Translations under genes and position numbers: made by a program
Notes under the pieces: generated by a model
What the model saw: the letters and a program-made list of their open reading frames with translations, nothing else
The model's database searches: none
Told to the model about the DNA's origin: nothing
Shown here: positions 5,680 to 12,263 of the stretch, one piece after another
Layout of the letters: each line of letters opens with the position of its first letter
How positions within the stretch are numbered: the stretch's first letter is position 1
NCBI GenBank assembly: GCA_018715445.1
Contig: DVLP01000209.1
Location: forward strand, 1 to 12,263
DNA from: Candidatus Avipropionibacterium avicola
GTDB taxonomy: Bacteria > Actinomycetota > Actinomycetes > Propionibacteriales > Propionibacteriaceae
Length of the DNA stretch: 12,263 nt
Direction of reading: 5' to 3'

Positions 5680-7029
5680 ATGTCCACACAGTCACAGCCA
5701 TCTCGGTCCTCAACGGGGATCCGTGCCTCACGACGCTCCCTGCTCGGGGCAGGTCTGGTGAGTGGGGCGGCCGGTCTGATGGCCGGCACTGCCCCGCCGG
5801 CCGATGCCGCTCCGGTCGCCGCCCCGGCACGTCTGCCCGCGGTCGCGGACGGCATCGAGTCGGACGAGCTGAGGCCACGGTTCGTGACCCGGTTGCGTCC
5901 CGGTGGCAAGGACGCCCAGGTCGTGCAGTGTGTCTGCAAGGACACCGACAGTGGCGAGTACTACATGACGCAGAACATCGCTGCGTCGGGACAGGACTAC
6001 CGCTCCCTGAGGATCACCCGCTGCTCGGCCGCAGGTCGCTACATCGACGAGATGGTGTGCGTCGCCGGTGGTCACGGTGACACGCTCTCGATCACCCGCG
6101 ACGACGACGGACGCCTGTGGTGCTGGTTCACCTGGGACGTGGATGACGAGACAGGCAAGGAGATCTACGACTTCGTTCGAGTTCCGTACGCCGCGGGAGC
6201 GACCGTCAAGCGTCAGGACTCCGAGGTCGTCTCCGTGGCGAAGTTCGACGAGCCGAGTGGGGTCAAGTCGGTCTTCGCCATCGACCAGGCCGGTGATCGG
6301 ATGGTGGTGCGCAAGGACTGGGGCAACGACTACTCCGCACCGTCCACCTACATCCTGCGCAAGCTCAGCGACGTGATGGCCGACAAGGACGAGGTCCTTG
6401 CCACGGTGAAGACCAAGGGTGGGCGTCCGCCCGAGGGTCCGGGGACCGCGCAGGCGTTCTGCACCCTGGACGACCATCTCTACGTCAGCTACGGCTCGTC
6501 GACCCTCGACTCCGGCATCTTCTCGATCCAGCGTTACGGCTGGACCAGCGGGGAGAACGACGGGGCGATCGACCTGTCCGACCTCGGCCGTCAGGTGGAC
6601 GGCGAGTTCCCCTCCGATGCCCATGAGACCGAAGGGATCTCGACCTACCGCGACGCAGCCGGACGACCGGCCCTGATCCTGTGCATGGGGACCGGTGCCA
6701 TCCGACTGCGGCAGGCCAAGGTCTATTCACTGGCTCCCCCGGAGGTGGACGTCGACCAGGGTGCTCCCCTGGAGGGACTGGTGGCGTCGATCCAGTCGGG
6801 TACGGCCACCGTCACCCCGAGCGCTGCCGATGCCGACACCTCGCTCGAGGTGGAGTTCCCGTACGGGATGCCCGGCACCCCGGTCGTGCAGGTCACACCT
6901 CAGTCCAACTGCCGCGTCTGGGTCACCAAGCCCACGGGGACTGGTTGCACAATCTGGGTGAACTCGTCCGACGGTGACGACGTGGTGGTCGGCTGGATCG
7001 CGCACAGTCCGGCCCAGCTCGGCGGGTGA
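5680..7029 (+). CDS. Tat-secreted TagC/phage receptor-binding-like beta-propeller protein
   Basis: A 449-residue exported protein. Residues 1-43 are a twin-arginine signal: S-R-R-S-L-L at 17-22, a hydrophobic core, and an A-D-A cleavage site before residue 44. From about 80 to 365 the sequence resembles the beta-propeller found in phage P68-type receptor-binding proteins and in TagC 'teichoic acid biosynthesis protein C': YYMTQNIAASGQDYRSLRITR, then GRYIDEMVCVAGGHGDTLSI with the characteristic GHG, then repeated blades such as GIFSIQRYGW and YVSYGSS. A final segment from about 375 (SLEVEFPYGMPGTPVVQVTP, then VVVGWIAHSP) looks like a small beta-sandwich of the sort found at the tips of phage tail fibres. 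The ATG is well supported by GAAGGGG. No teichoic-acid or phage genes are nearby. Export is firm; fold assignment is from pattern memory; ligand unknown, perhaps a cell-wall or environmental glycan. Confidence 0.82.
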   Translation: MSTQSQPSRSSTGIRASRRSLLGAGLVSGAAGLMAGTAPPADAAPVAAPARLPAVADGIESDELRPRFVTRLRPGGKDAQVVQCVCKDTDSGEYYMTQNIAASGQDYRSLRITRCSAAGRYIDEMVCVAGGHGDTLSITRDDDGRLWCWFTWDVDDETGKEIYDFVRVPYAAGATVKRQDSEVVSVAKFDEPSGVKSVFAIDQAGDRMVVRKDWGNDYSAPSTYILRKLSDVMADKDEVLATVKTKGGRPPEGPGTAQAFCTLDDHLYVSYGSSTLDSGIFSIQRYGWTSGENDGAIDLSDLGRQVDGEFPSDAHETEGISTYRDAAGRPALILCMGTGAIRLRQAKVYSLAPPEVDVDQGAPLEGLVASIQSGTATVTPSAADADTSLEVEFPYGMPGTPVVQVTPQSNCRVWVTKPTGTGCTIWVNSSDGDDVVVGWIAHSPAQLGG

Positions 7030-7230
7030 GGTTCGGTACGTCGTCGGTCACGACTCGCGGAGGTTCGGTGCCTTGGCCCGGAGCCGTGAACGAATGGAGT
7101 CGACTGCGGGCAATCCGTGCAGGGCTGCTTGGCTTGCGGACTCGGTGATCGCGGACAACTGCTGTCGCTGCCGACGCAGGCCACTAGCCTGAGGAGTGTT
7201 CACGTCCCCCAGTGAAAGGCTCTGTCCGCC
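7030..7230 (+). promoter_or_regulatory. Upstream region of the solute-binding lipoprotein gene
   Basis: About 200 bases between the two exported-protein genes. TAGCCT at 7185-7190 is a plausible -10 that would give a leader of about 34 bases; its -35 is poor. GAAAGG at 7214-7219 lies 11 bases before ATG 7231 and may be the ribosome-binding site. A 10-base direct repeat, GAGGTTCGGT, occurs at 7028-7037 and 7060-7069, 32 bases apart. I see no clear terminator for the upstream gene. Confidence 0.35.
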
Positions 7231-8844
7231 ATGCGTCACCTCACCCGTCGATCAGTGCTCGCCGCCAGTGCCGGGATGGCCGTCGGCCTTGCTGCCTGCT
7301 CCGGAGGTGAGGGGGTCGACGGCGAGGTCCAGGATCGGATCGACAGTCCCGGAGACAACGTCATCACCGACACCGCCAATCCGCAGGTGGTCAAGGAGAA
7401 GGCGACCCTCACGTTCATGAGTGGTCGCCCGCCGACCACGGCCGATGACTGGAACCAGGTCGCCTGTGCCCGCAAGGCCGAGGAGATCACCAACCTCCAC
7501 ATCGACTGGGGCTTGGTGCCCCAGGAGGGTGTGGGGGAGAAGCGCAACCTCCAGTTGGCCAGCGGTGACTACCCCGGTGTGCTCTACCGTACGGGCGTCG
7601 GCTCGGGCGACATCGTGAAGTACGCGAACCAGGGTGTGTTCGTGGCACTGGACCAACTGATCGACGAGTACATGCCCAACTTCCGTGCCGTCATGGAGAA
7701 GAACGACGGCGTGCGTGACGCCATCACCTTCCCTGACGGCAAGATCTACACCCTGCCCCAGGTGTACGACTCCGAGTTCGCGGCCATGCGGCACCCGAAG
7801 AAGCTCTGGGTCCGTCAGGACTGGCTCGACGACTTCGGCATGAGCGTGCCGGAGAGCATCGAAGAGTTCGAGGCCTACCTGCGGGAGGCCGTCGGTGGCA
7901 AGGACAAGGCGGTCGGGCTGTCCAACAACGGCGTCGGCTCCCTGGTCGAGGCGCTGCTGGGGACCTTCGAGGTGGGCAACCACGGACCGGACGTCGGCAA
8001 CGTCGACCTCGATCCCGAGACCGGTCGGATCCGTTTCTATCCGGCCGCCGACGGCTATCGCGACATGCTCGAGGTGCTGGGCCGCTGGTACGGCGACGGA
8101 CTGATCATCGAGGACCTCTTCAGCATCGATGCCAAGAGCGTCAACGCCCTGGGCAGCGAGGGCCGTGTCGCCGCCACCACGACCCATGCCCCGGTGGGAT
8201 TCTTCGGGGACGAGGAGGGTGGCAAGTACGCCCCCGTGCCGCCACTGAAGCGGGACCCGGGCGATCCGACCCCCACGTGGAACGTGGTCCGGCCCGAGGT
8301 CCCCACCATCGGCAACTTCGTGATGACCGACCACTGCGAGGATCCGGTCGCGGTCGCCCGGTGGATGGACTTCTGGTACGGCGACGAAGGGGCGACTGCC
8401 TTCTTCCTCGGTGTGGAGGGCGAGAGCTACCAGGAGCAGGACGGTCGCCTGGAGCTGATCCCCGAGGTCATCAAGGACAAGACCATCGACGAGGCGCTGA
8501 AGCCGTACGCGCTCTATCTCGGCGGCGGCTATCCCGGATATGCCACCGAGGACTGGGTCCGCTCGATCGAGACCTCCGACCAGGCCATGGAGGCCGTCGA
8601 GCTGCTCACCGAGCACGACATCGACGATGTCTGGTCGGCCTTCACCTTCACTGAGGAGGAGTCGCAGTTCCTGTCGACGACCGGCAACGACATCAACAAG
8701 TACGCCAGTGAGGGACGATCGTCCTTCGTCACCGGTGACCGAGCCATCACCGACTGGGACGGGTATGTCCAGCAGTTCGATCAGATGGGCATGGAGGAGT
8801 ACCTCGCCATCCATCAGGCGGCCTACGACCGTCGTCAGGGCTGA
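7231..8844 (+). CDS. Extracellular solute-binding lipoprotein (ABC sugar-type, LplA/LipO-like)
   Basis: A 537-residue substrate-binding protein anchored to the outer face of the membrane. The N-terminus has a twin-arginine motif (T-R-R-S-V-L at 5-10) and a lipobox L-A-A-C with the lipidated Cys at 23, so it is probably a Tat-exported lipoprotein. The mature part has the layout of the large family-1 sugar-binding proteins of the LplA/LipO/YtcQ group: NLQLASGDYPGVLYRTG near 110, YANQGVFVALDQLIDEYMPN, then FPDGKIYTLPQVY, LWVRQDWLDDFGMSVPESIEEFEAYL, and RWMDFWYGDEGATAFFLGVEGESY toward the C-terminus. Length is normal for this group. These proteins pass oligosaccharides or similar ligands to an LplB/LplC-type permease pair, but no permease or ATPase gene is next to it: the gene downstream is the convergent tetR-type gene. 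The ligand is unknown. Confidence 0.92.
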   Translation: MRHLTRRSVLAASAGMAVGLAACSGGEGVDGEVQDRIDSPGDNVITDTANPQVVKEKATLTFMSGRPPTTADDWNQVACARKAEEITNLHIDWGLVPQEGVGEKRNLQLASGDYPGVLYRTGVGSGDIVKYANQGVFVALDQLIDEYMPNFRAVMEKNDGVRDAITFPDGKIYTLPQVYDSEFAAMRHPKKLWVRQDWLDDFGMSVPESIEEFEAYLREAVGGKDKAVGLSNNGVGSLVEALLGTFEVGNHGPDVGNVDLDPETGRIRFYPAADGYRDMLEVLGRWYGDGLIIEDLFSIDAKSVNALGSEGRVAATTTHAPVGFFGDEEGGKYAPVPPLKRDPGDPTPTWNVVRPEVPTIGNFVMTDHCEDPVAVARWMDFWYGDEGATAFFLGVEGESYQEQDGRLELIPEVIKDKTIDEALKPYALYLGGGYPGYATEDWVRSIETSDQAMEAVELLTEHDIDDVWSAFTFTEEESQFLSTTGNDINKYASEGRSSFVTGDRAITDWDGYVQQFDQMGMEEYLAIHQAAYDRRQG

Positions 8845-8867
8845 GAGGGGCCCGACAGCACCGGTCG

Positions 8868-9542
8868 TCAGCCCAGAAGGCCGTCGACGATGGCCCGTAC
8901 GCCGGCGGGGAAGGTGTCTCGGGCTGCCAGCTCCGGCCACCGTGCGCCGACCCCGGCCAGCTGTGGCAGGGCTTCGGGATCGCGGGAGGTGAAGCCGGGG
9001 CGGCTCGCCCTCTGTCGGGGAGTGGTGTCGCCCGAGCGTGAGCGGATCAGGATCTCGCCGACCGTGTAGGACCACAGGATGCGGAACAGGTCGACGGCCT
9101 GCTCTGTCGTGCAGCCGGCCTCGGTCGCGGCTGCCAGAATGATCTCCACCAGCCGTACCGACCTGTCGTCGAGCATGCCCAGGAACCCGTCGACCGCCAG
9201 GACGTCGGCCGCCCACGGTTGGCTGGCCAGGGCATCACGCATGGTGACCGCAGCGGTGACGATGCGCTCGCGCGGGTCGGTGGGCAGCTCAGGGATCGCC
9301 ACCTGTTGGAGGAAGTCGTCCAGCAACAGCACCAGGAGGTCATCGCGGCCGGCCACGTGGTGATAGAGGGTGGTCGGTCCGATCCCCATCTCGCCGGCGA
9401 GATGGCGCACGGTGAGTCGACCTGCGCCGTCACGGTCGATCACTCGCCGGGCTGCGACGAGGATCTCGTCGCGGGAGGTGACCGCGGGGCGACCGGTTCG
9501 TCGGGGGCTCTGATCGTGCGGCACGGTTCCATCATGCCCCAC
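8868..9542 (-). CDS. TetR family transcriptional repressor (TetR_C-type)
   Basis: A repressor of up to 224 residues. The DNA-binding domain covers about residues 24-70: SRDEILVAARRVIDRDG, then LTVRHLAGEMGIGPTTLYHHV with the usual recognition helix and Y-H-H/Y-x-H turn, then GRDDLLVLLLDDF. The rest (RERIVTAAVTMRDAL, then GFLGMLDDRSVRLVEIILAA and the FRILWSYTVGEIL helix) matches the all-helical ligand-binding half of tetracycline-repressor-like members. The start is a GTG, either 9542 or the in-frame GTG at 9524, which has GGA a few bases upstream. It is divergent from the MFS exporter and most likely represses it, and itself, through the palindrome at 9600-9619, releasing DNA when an exporter substrate binds. 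The inducing ligand cannot be read from sequence. Confidence 0.93.
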   Translation of the reverse strand: MGHDGTVPHDQSPRRTGRPAVTSRDEILVAARRVIDRDGAGRLTVRHLAGEMGIGPTTLYHHVAGRDDLLVLLLDDFLQQVAIPELPTDPRERIVTAAVTMRDALASQPWAADVLAVDGFLGMLDDRSVRLVEIILAAATEAGCTTEQAVDLFRILWSYTVGEILIRSRSGDTTPRQRASRPGFTSRDPEALPQLAGVGARWPELAARDTFPAGVRAIVDGLLG

Positions 9543-9573
9543 CCGTCATGCGCCATCCGTCAGGCAAATCCCC

Positions 9574-9602
9574 TTGCGTGAGTGATCGTCGCCTCGTACT
9601 TT
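9574..9602 (+). promoter_or_regulatory. Putative promoter of the MFS exporter
   Basis: TTGCGT (9574-9579), a 17-base spacer and TACTTT (9597-9602) form a good promoter. Seven bases after the -10 comes the A of the ATG at 9609, so the transcript would begin at, or within a base or two of, the start codon: a leaderless mRNA. On the opposite strand TAAAGT (9603-9598) could be the -10 of the repressor gene. Confidence 0.55.
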
Positions 9603-9619
9603 AGGAACATGTTCCGAAA
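9600..9619. promoter_or_regulatory. Palindromic TetR-type operator
   Basis: TTTAGGAACATGTTCCGAAA is an inverted repeat with nine of ten base pairs matched and a perfect 12-base core, GGAACATGTTCC (9604-9615). It lies between the divergent repressor and exporter genes, overlaps the -10 regions in both directions and is centred on the exporter's ATG. Position and symmetry are those of a TetR operator. Symmetry is seen directly; binding by the neighbouring repressor is inference. Confidence 0.7.
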
Positions 9620-11072
9620 TGCGTTGTCACGATCCCGGTCCACGGGAGTGACCTTGGCCGCCGTCGCGGTCGTGCAGTTCGCGGTGTCGCTCGACCTCTC
9701 GGTGATGAATGTCGGGCTGCCCCAGATCGGCGGTGGGCTCGGGTTCGCTGCGGGTGCGTCCTTGACCTGGGTCATCCACGCCTACGCCTTGGCCTTCGGT
9801 GGGCTGCTCATGCTGGGTGGGCGCACCGCGGACCTCCTCGGTCGGCGCCGCACCTTGCTGATCGGGGTGGCGGTCTTTGCCGTGGCCTCCTTCCTGGGTG
9901 GCCTTGCCGCCGAGCCCTGGCACCTGATCGCCGCCCGCGCACTGCAAGGGGTCGGCGCCGCAGCGGCGGCTCCGGCCGCACTGTCGATCCTGACCACCAC
10001 CTTCCCCGGTGGGCCCGAACGGGCCCGCGCCTTCGGCGTCTGGGCCGGGGTGAACGCGGCCGGGGGAGCGCTCGGTGTGCTCGTCGGCGGTGTCCTCACC
10101 GAGTACGCCGGCTGGCGGTGGGTGATGTTCGTCAACGTCCCGATGGCGGTGATCGCGGTGGCGCTGGTGGCCCGGATCGCACCGGATCGTCCCCGGCGAC
10201 GCGGGCGCCCGGATGTGCTCGGTGCGCTTTTGGTCACGGCCGGGGCCGCCCTCCTGGTGCTCGGCATCGTCCGGACCGAAGGTGTTGGCTGGGCCTCGGC
10301 GCAGACCGTGGTGGTGCTCGGCCTCGCCGTGGCGCTGTTGGCCGCGTTCGTTGCCGTCGAGCGACGCACCTCGCACGATCCGCTGGTGCGCGTGGAGCTG
10401 TTCCGTGGGCGGGCCCTGACCGGTGCGAACCTCTACAACCTGTTGCTGGGGGCGGCCATGGCCTCCTCGTTCTATCTGCTCTCGCTGCACCTGCAACGGG
10501 TCCAGGACCATTCGCCGGCGGTGACCGGGGTGATGTTCCTCCCGTTCGCCCTGGGGGTGATCCTCGGATCAGCGGTCAGCGTACGGCTACGTCGTCGGTG
10601 GAGTGCGCGGATCGTGCTGGTGATCGGCGCGGTGCTGTCGACGCTCGGCTTCGTCTGGTTCACCGGGATCGACGCCCAGGGCAGCTTCGTCGGCGACATC
10701 CTCGGACCGTCGCTGCTCACCAGCATCGGCTTCGGCCTGGCGCTCGCACCCGTGGTGTCGACCGCGACCGAAGGAGTGGCGGCTCGCGATGCCGGCGCAG
10801 CGTCCGGGTTGCTCAACAGCTCCCGCCAGATCGGCGCCGCCCTCGGGCTGGCGACCGTCGGCACGGCCGCGCAGGCGCGGATCGGGACGATCCCGACCGA
10901 GGCGTCGGTGGCGGCCGGGTACGCCTTCGGGTTCGGGCTGTGTGCCGTCCTGCTCGGCGGCTGCCTGATGATCGCGCTCGTGCTGTTGCCCCGTCATCGA
11001 CCTGAACCTGACCGATCAACCGACCCCGCGAGGGACACCGTGCCCCTCGCCACTGTGAAGGAGAACCCATGA
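9609..11072 (+). CDS. MFS transporter, DHA2 family (14-helix drug:H+ antiporter type)
   Basis: A 487-residue inner-membrane exporter. I count 14 hydrophobic segments, as in the EmrB/QacA (DHA2) group. Motifs seen: SLDLSVMNVGLPQIG in helix 1 (motif D1), GGRTADLLGRRRTLL in the loop after helix 2 (motif A, with D/R residues), RALQGVGAAAAAPAALS in helix 4 (motif B), and GVNAAGGALGVLVGGVLTEYAGWRWVMFVNVP at helices 5-6 (motif C region). It should couple proton entry to export of toxic organic compounds; the substrate is unknown. The frame is open to a GTG at 9582, but the promoter at 9574-9602 overlaps that region, so I start at ATG 9609. This makes a leaderless message with no ribosome-binding site. 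Control by the divergent TetR repressor is likely. The stop overlaps the next gene's ATG (ATGA). Confidence 0.93.
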   Translation: MFRNALSRSRSTGVTLAAVAVVQFAVSLDLSVMNVGLPQIGGGLGFAAGASLTWVIHAYALAFGGLLMLGGRTADLLGRRRTLLIGVAVFAVASFLGGLAAEPWHLIAARALQGVGAAAAAPAALSILTTTFPGGPERARAFGVWAGVNAAGGALGVLVGGVLTEYAGWRWVMFVNVPMAVIAVALVARIAPDRPRRRGRPDVLGALLVTAGAALLVLGIVRTEGVGWASAQTVVVLGLAVALLAAFVAVERRTSHDPLVRVELFRGRALTGANLYNLLLGAAMASSFYLLSLHLQRVQDHSPAVTGVMFLPFALGVILGSAVSVRLRRRWSARIVLVIGAVLSTLGFVWFTGIDAQGSFVGDILGPSLLTSIGFGLALAPVVSTATEGVAARDAGAASGLLNSSRQIGAALGLATVGTAAQARIGTIPTEASVAAGYAFGFGLCAVLLGGCLMIALVLLPRHRPEPDRSTDPARDTVPLATVKENP

Positions 11073-11566
11073 GCACCCCTGTCGTCCGTCCCGGACACCA
11101 TCGACGTCGAGGCCTCGTCGGGGCCGTCCTGATCGGCCTCGCGCTGGCCGTGGTGGCCCTGGCCGTTCCCGTCATCGACGCCACCGCCGGCCACCTGCTC
11201 GCCGATCACCTGCGACTCGGCTATCCGCAGTACACCGAGGCCGACATCGCCGCAGCGGTGACCGTGTCCGCCGTGGCGTTGTCGACGGTGGCAGGCCTGG
11301 CGGTGATCTGCTGGCTGGTCACGCTCGTGGCCACGGTGACCCGGCGTCGCTGGTCGTGGGTGTTTGCCCTGGCTGTCCTGATCGTGGGTGGCCTGGTCGT
11401 GCTGACCACGATGATGGTCCCCGACACCTCGGGCCGACTCGGGTTCCCGCTGTCGATCAGCGCCACCCTGATGCTGCCCACCGTGGCGGGAGCCGTCATC
11501 GTGGTGCTGTTGCGGCGCGATCGGGCCGGGGTCTCTCGGGCAGGGGCCGTCGCCGCGTCGCACTGA
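11069..11566 (+). CDS. Small membrane protein, four predicted helices
   Basis: A 165-residue integral membrane protein of no family I recognise. Four hydrophobic segments are seen: about 15-34, 65-90, 99-119 and 131-149. A positively charged N-terminus (RPGHHRRRG) and the TRRRW and LRRDR loops point to both ends being in the cytoplasm. The loop between helices 1 and 2 (ADHLRLGYPQYTEADIA) would face outside. It has a strong GAAGGAG ribosome-binding site seven bases before its ATG, inside the end of the exporter gene, and its ATG overlaps that gene's stop. The two are therefore co-transcribed and translationally coupled, and it shares the exporter's control. A role beside the exporter is inference. 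Confidence 0.88.
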   Translation: MSTPVVRPGHHRRRGLVGAVLIGLALAVVALAVPVIDATAGHLLADHLRLGYPQYTEADIAAAVTVSAVALSTVAGLAVICWLVTLVATVTRRRWSWVFALAVLIVGGLVVLTTMMVPDTSGRLGFPLSISATLMLPTVAGAVIVVLLRRDRAGVSRAGAVAASH

Positions 11567-11596
11567 CCCTGGCGGTCGGCGAGGGCGGCCGCCGGA

Positions 11597-11992
11597 TCAG
11601 CTCGGGTCGAGCTGCGGAAGGACGGCGTCCTTCAGCAGGGGAGCGAGCTGGACGTCGCTGGCGTGGGGGTCGACCCATGCCACCTCGTCGATCTCGGCCC
11701 GCGGTGCGTGGACCTCGACGTACGGGTGGGTGAAGACGGTGGCATGCACTCGGCAGTCTGTTTCGTTGGCGGCCGCGGTGGTGAACTCGCCGAGCAGCCC
11801 GAGCTCATCCTCGCGCAGCTCGATGCCGAGCTCCTCGGCCACCTCGCGGACCGCCGTCCGTGGGGCCGACTCGCCCTGCTCGGGCTTGCCCCCGGGGAAC
11901 ATGAAGGCGCTCGTCCCGCGCTTGCGCACCGTGAGCACACGCCCCTCGGCGTCGCGGATGACGACGGCGCTGACGGTGATGGTCTCGCTCAT
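11597..11992 (-). CDS. NUDIX hydrolase
   Basis: A 131-residue Nudix phosphohydrolase, close to the minimal size of the fold. The Nudix box G-x5-E-x7-R-E-U-x-E-E-x-G-U is complete at residues 35-57 (Gly35, Glu41, Arg49, Glu50, Glu53, Glu54, Gly56), so it should bind a divalent metal and cleave a nucleoside-diphosphate-X substrate. TVSAVVIRDAEGRVLTVRKRG at the start and FMFPGGKPE just before the box are typical of MutT-like housecleaning members; the actual substrate is unknown. The ATG has AAGGA five bases upstream, and it overlaps by ATGA the stop of the ArfB-like gene, so the two are translationally coupled. It converges on the four-helix membrane protein with a gap of about 30 bases. Confidence 0.95.
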   Translation of the reverse strand: MSETITVSAVVIRDAEGRVLTVRKRGTSAFMFPGGKPEQGESAPRTAVREVAEELGIELREDELGLLGEFTTAAANETDCRVHATVFTHPYVEVHAPRAEIDEVAWVDPHASDVQLAPLLKDAVLPQLDPS

Positions 11993-12263
11993 GCTGATCC
12001 TTCCTGGTCGGATCCCGGACGACGACGCCCGGCCTTGAGTTCGGAACGGCGACGCTTGGCGGCCAACCGTCGTCGACGCGATCCCGCGGTCGGACGCGTC
12101 GGCCGCCTCCTGATCGGTGGGGCGAGGGCGCCACGGAGCAGCTCACCCAAGCGCTCACGGGCTGCCTGGCGGTTGCGCCGTTGTGCACGGTGCTCGGTGG
12201 CGGTCACGGTGAGTACGGTGCCGACCAGCCGGGGACCGAGTCGCTGCAGCACCCGCTCGCGCT
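11989..12263 (-). CDS. arfB: ArfB-type (YaeJ/ICT1) peptidyl-tRNA hydrolase, C-terminal part
   Basis: The 3' end of a gene that enters from beyond the right edge; about 90 residues are visible. The text LGPRLVGTVLTVTATEHRAQ, then RRNRQAARERLGELLRGALA, then RRPTRPTAGSRRRRLAAKRR and a basic tail is the C-terminal half of class I release-factor-like rescue proteins. In ArfB this half includes the end of the catalytic domain and the Arg/Lys-rich tail that enters the empty mRNA channel of a stalled ribosome; GGQ-driven hydrolysis of the peptidyl-tRNA then frees it. The GGQ motif itself should lie outside the window, so catalytic ability cannot be judged here. The stop overlaps the Nudix start. Confidence 0.88.
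   Translation of the reverse strand, partial: RERVLQRLGPRLVGTVLTVTATEHRAQRRNRQAARERLGELLRGALAPPIRRRPTRPTAGSRRRRLAAKRRRSELKAGRRRPGSDQEGSA

Noticed and set aside
5728..6624. A 298-codon minus-strand frame opposite the propeller gene
   Set aside because: Antisense shadow without domain-like text, against a plus-strand gene with Tat signal and ribosome-binding site.
7048..7239. A 63-codon minus-strand frame filling the gap before the solute-binding lipoprotein gene
   Set aside because: It starts over the next gene's first codons, has mixed third-position use and no family-like text; the region reads better as a leader and promoter.
7252..9216. A 654-codon open frame on the minus strand opposite the solute-binding lipoprotein gene
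   Set aside because: It mirrors the codon bias of the plus-strand gene, runs into the repressor gene in another frame, and its translation is low-complexity and matches nothing. The plus-strand product has a signal peptide and family motifs throughout.
9629..9655. Imperfect inverted repeat GTCACgatCCCG / CGGGaGTGAC early in the MFS gene
   Set aside because: The arms differ in length, it lies in coding sequence, and the stronger operator is 20 bases upstream. Probably chance.
9627..10511. A 294-codon minus-strand frame inside the MFS gene
   Set aside because: The Gly/Gln/His-rich translation is what antisense reading of a GC-rich membrane protein gene gives; the opposite strand has all the MFS motifs.
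11567..11596. GC-rich GGCGGCCGCC word between the membrane protein and Nudix genes as a terminator
   Set aside because: The word is self-complementary but has no loop and no T-tract on either strand, so I cannot support an intrinsic terminator.

Overview
The window reads as a piece of chromosome from a high-GC Gram-positive bacterium (Actinomycetota). Supporting signs are strong GC bias at third codon positions, GTG starts, twin-arginine lipoproteins, a DUF5701-type protein and TANNNT-like -10 boxes. A member of the Propionibacteriales is my guess, but nothing here fixes the genus. I see no rRNA, tRNA, CRISPR array, insertion sequence or prophage. I count 14 protein genes (one cut by the right edge), one gene that looks frameshifted, and one possible short upstream ORF.

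Left part (1-5650): mostly unrelated single genes on alternating strands. A DUF5701 protein (+) converges on a RibD-C/DHFR-like reductase (-). That reductase is divergent from a lipoprotein of unknown function (+), and an 18-bp perfect palindrome lies just inside the reductase gene as annotated. Next come a minus-strand pair, a 164-aa protein of unknown family and a maltose/galactoside-type O-acetyltransferase. A GNAT acetyltransferase (+) follows, possibly coupled to a 28-codon upstream ORF. It converges on a minus-strand pair: an ASCH-domain protein (upstream) and a small gene split by a one-base frameshift (downstream).

Middle part (5600-8850): two exported proteins in tandem on the plus strand. 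The first is a Tat-secreted protein that looks like a phage receptor-binding/TagC-type beta-propeller with a small C-terminal beta domain. The second is a large Tat-type lipoprotein of the extracellular sugar-binding family (LplA/LipO-like). No ABC permease or ATPase gene accompanies it within the window.

Right part (8868-12263): a classic drug-efflux layout. A TetR repressor (-) is divergent from a 14-helix DHA2-type MFS exporter (+), which overlaps by ATGA with a small four-helix membrane protein. The intergenic region holds a near-perfect 20-bp palindrome centred on the exporter's start codon and abutting a good promoter, which suggests a leaderless mRNA and a TetR operator. On the minus strand, a Nudix hydrolase overlaps by ATGA with the C-terminal part of an ArfB-type ribosome-rescue hydrolase that runs off the window.

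I do not see a clearly new multi-gene system. The best leads are the leaderless exporter promoter with its operator, the 18-bp palindrome, the Tat-exported propeller beside an orphan substrate-binding lipoprotein, and the split gene at 4584-4965.
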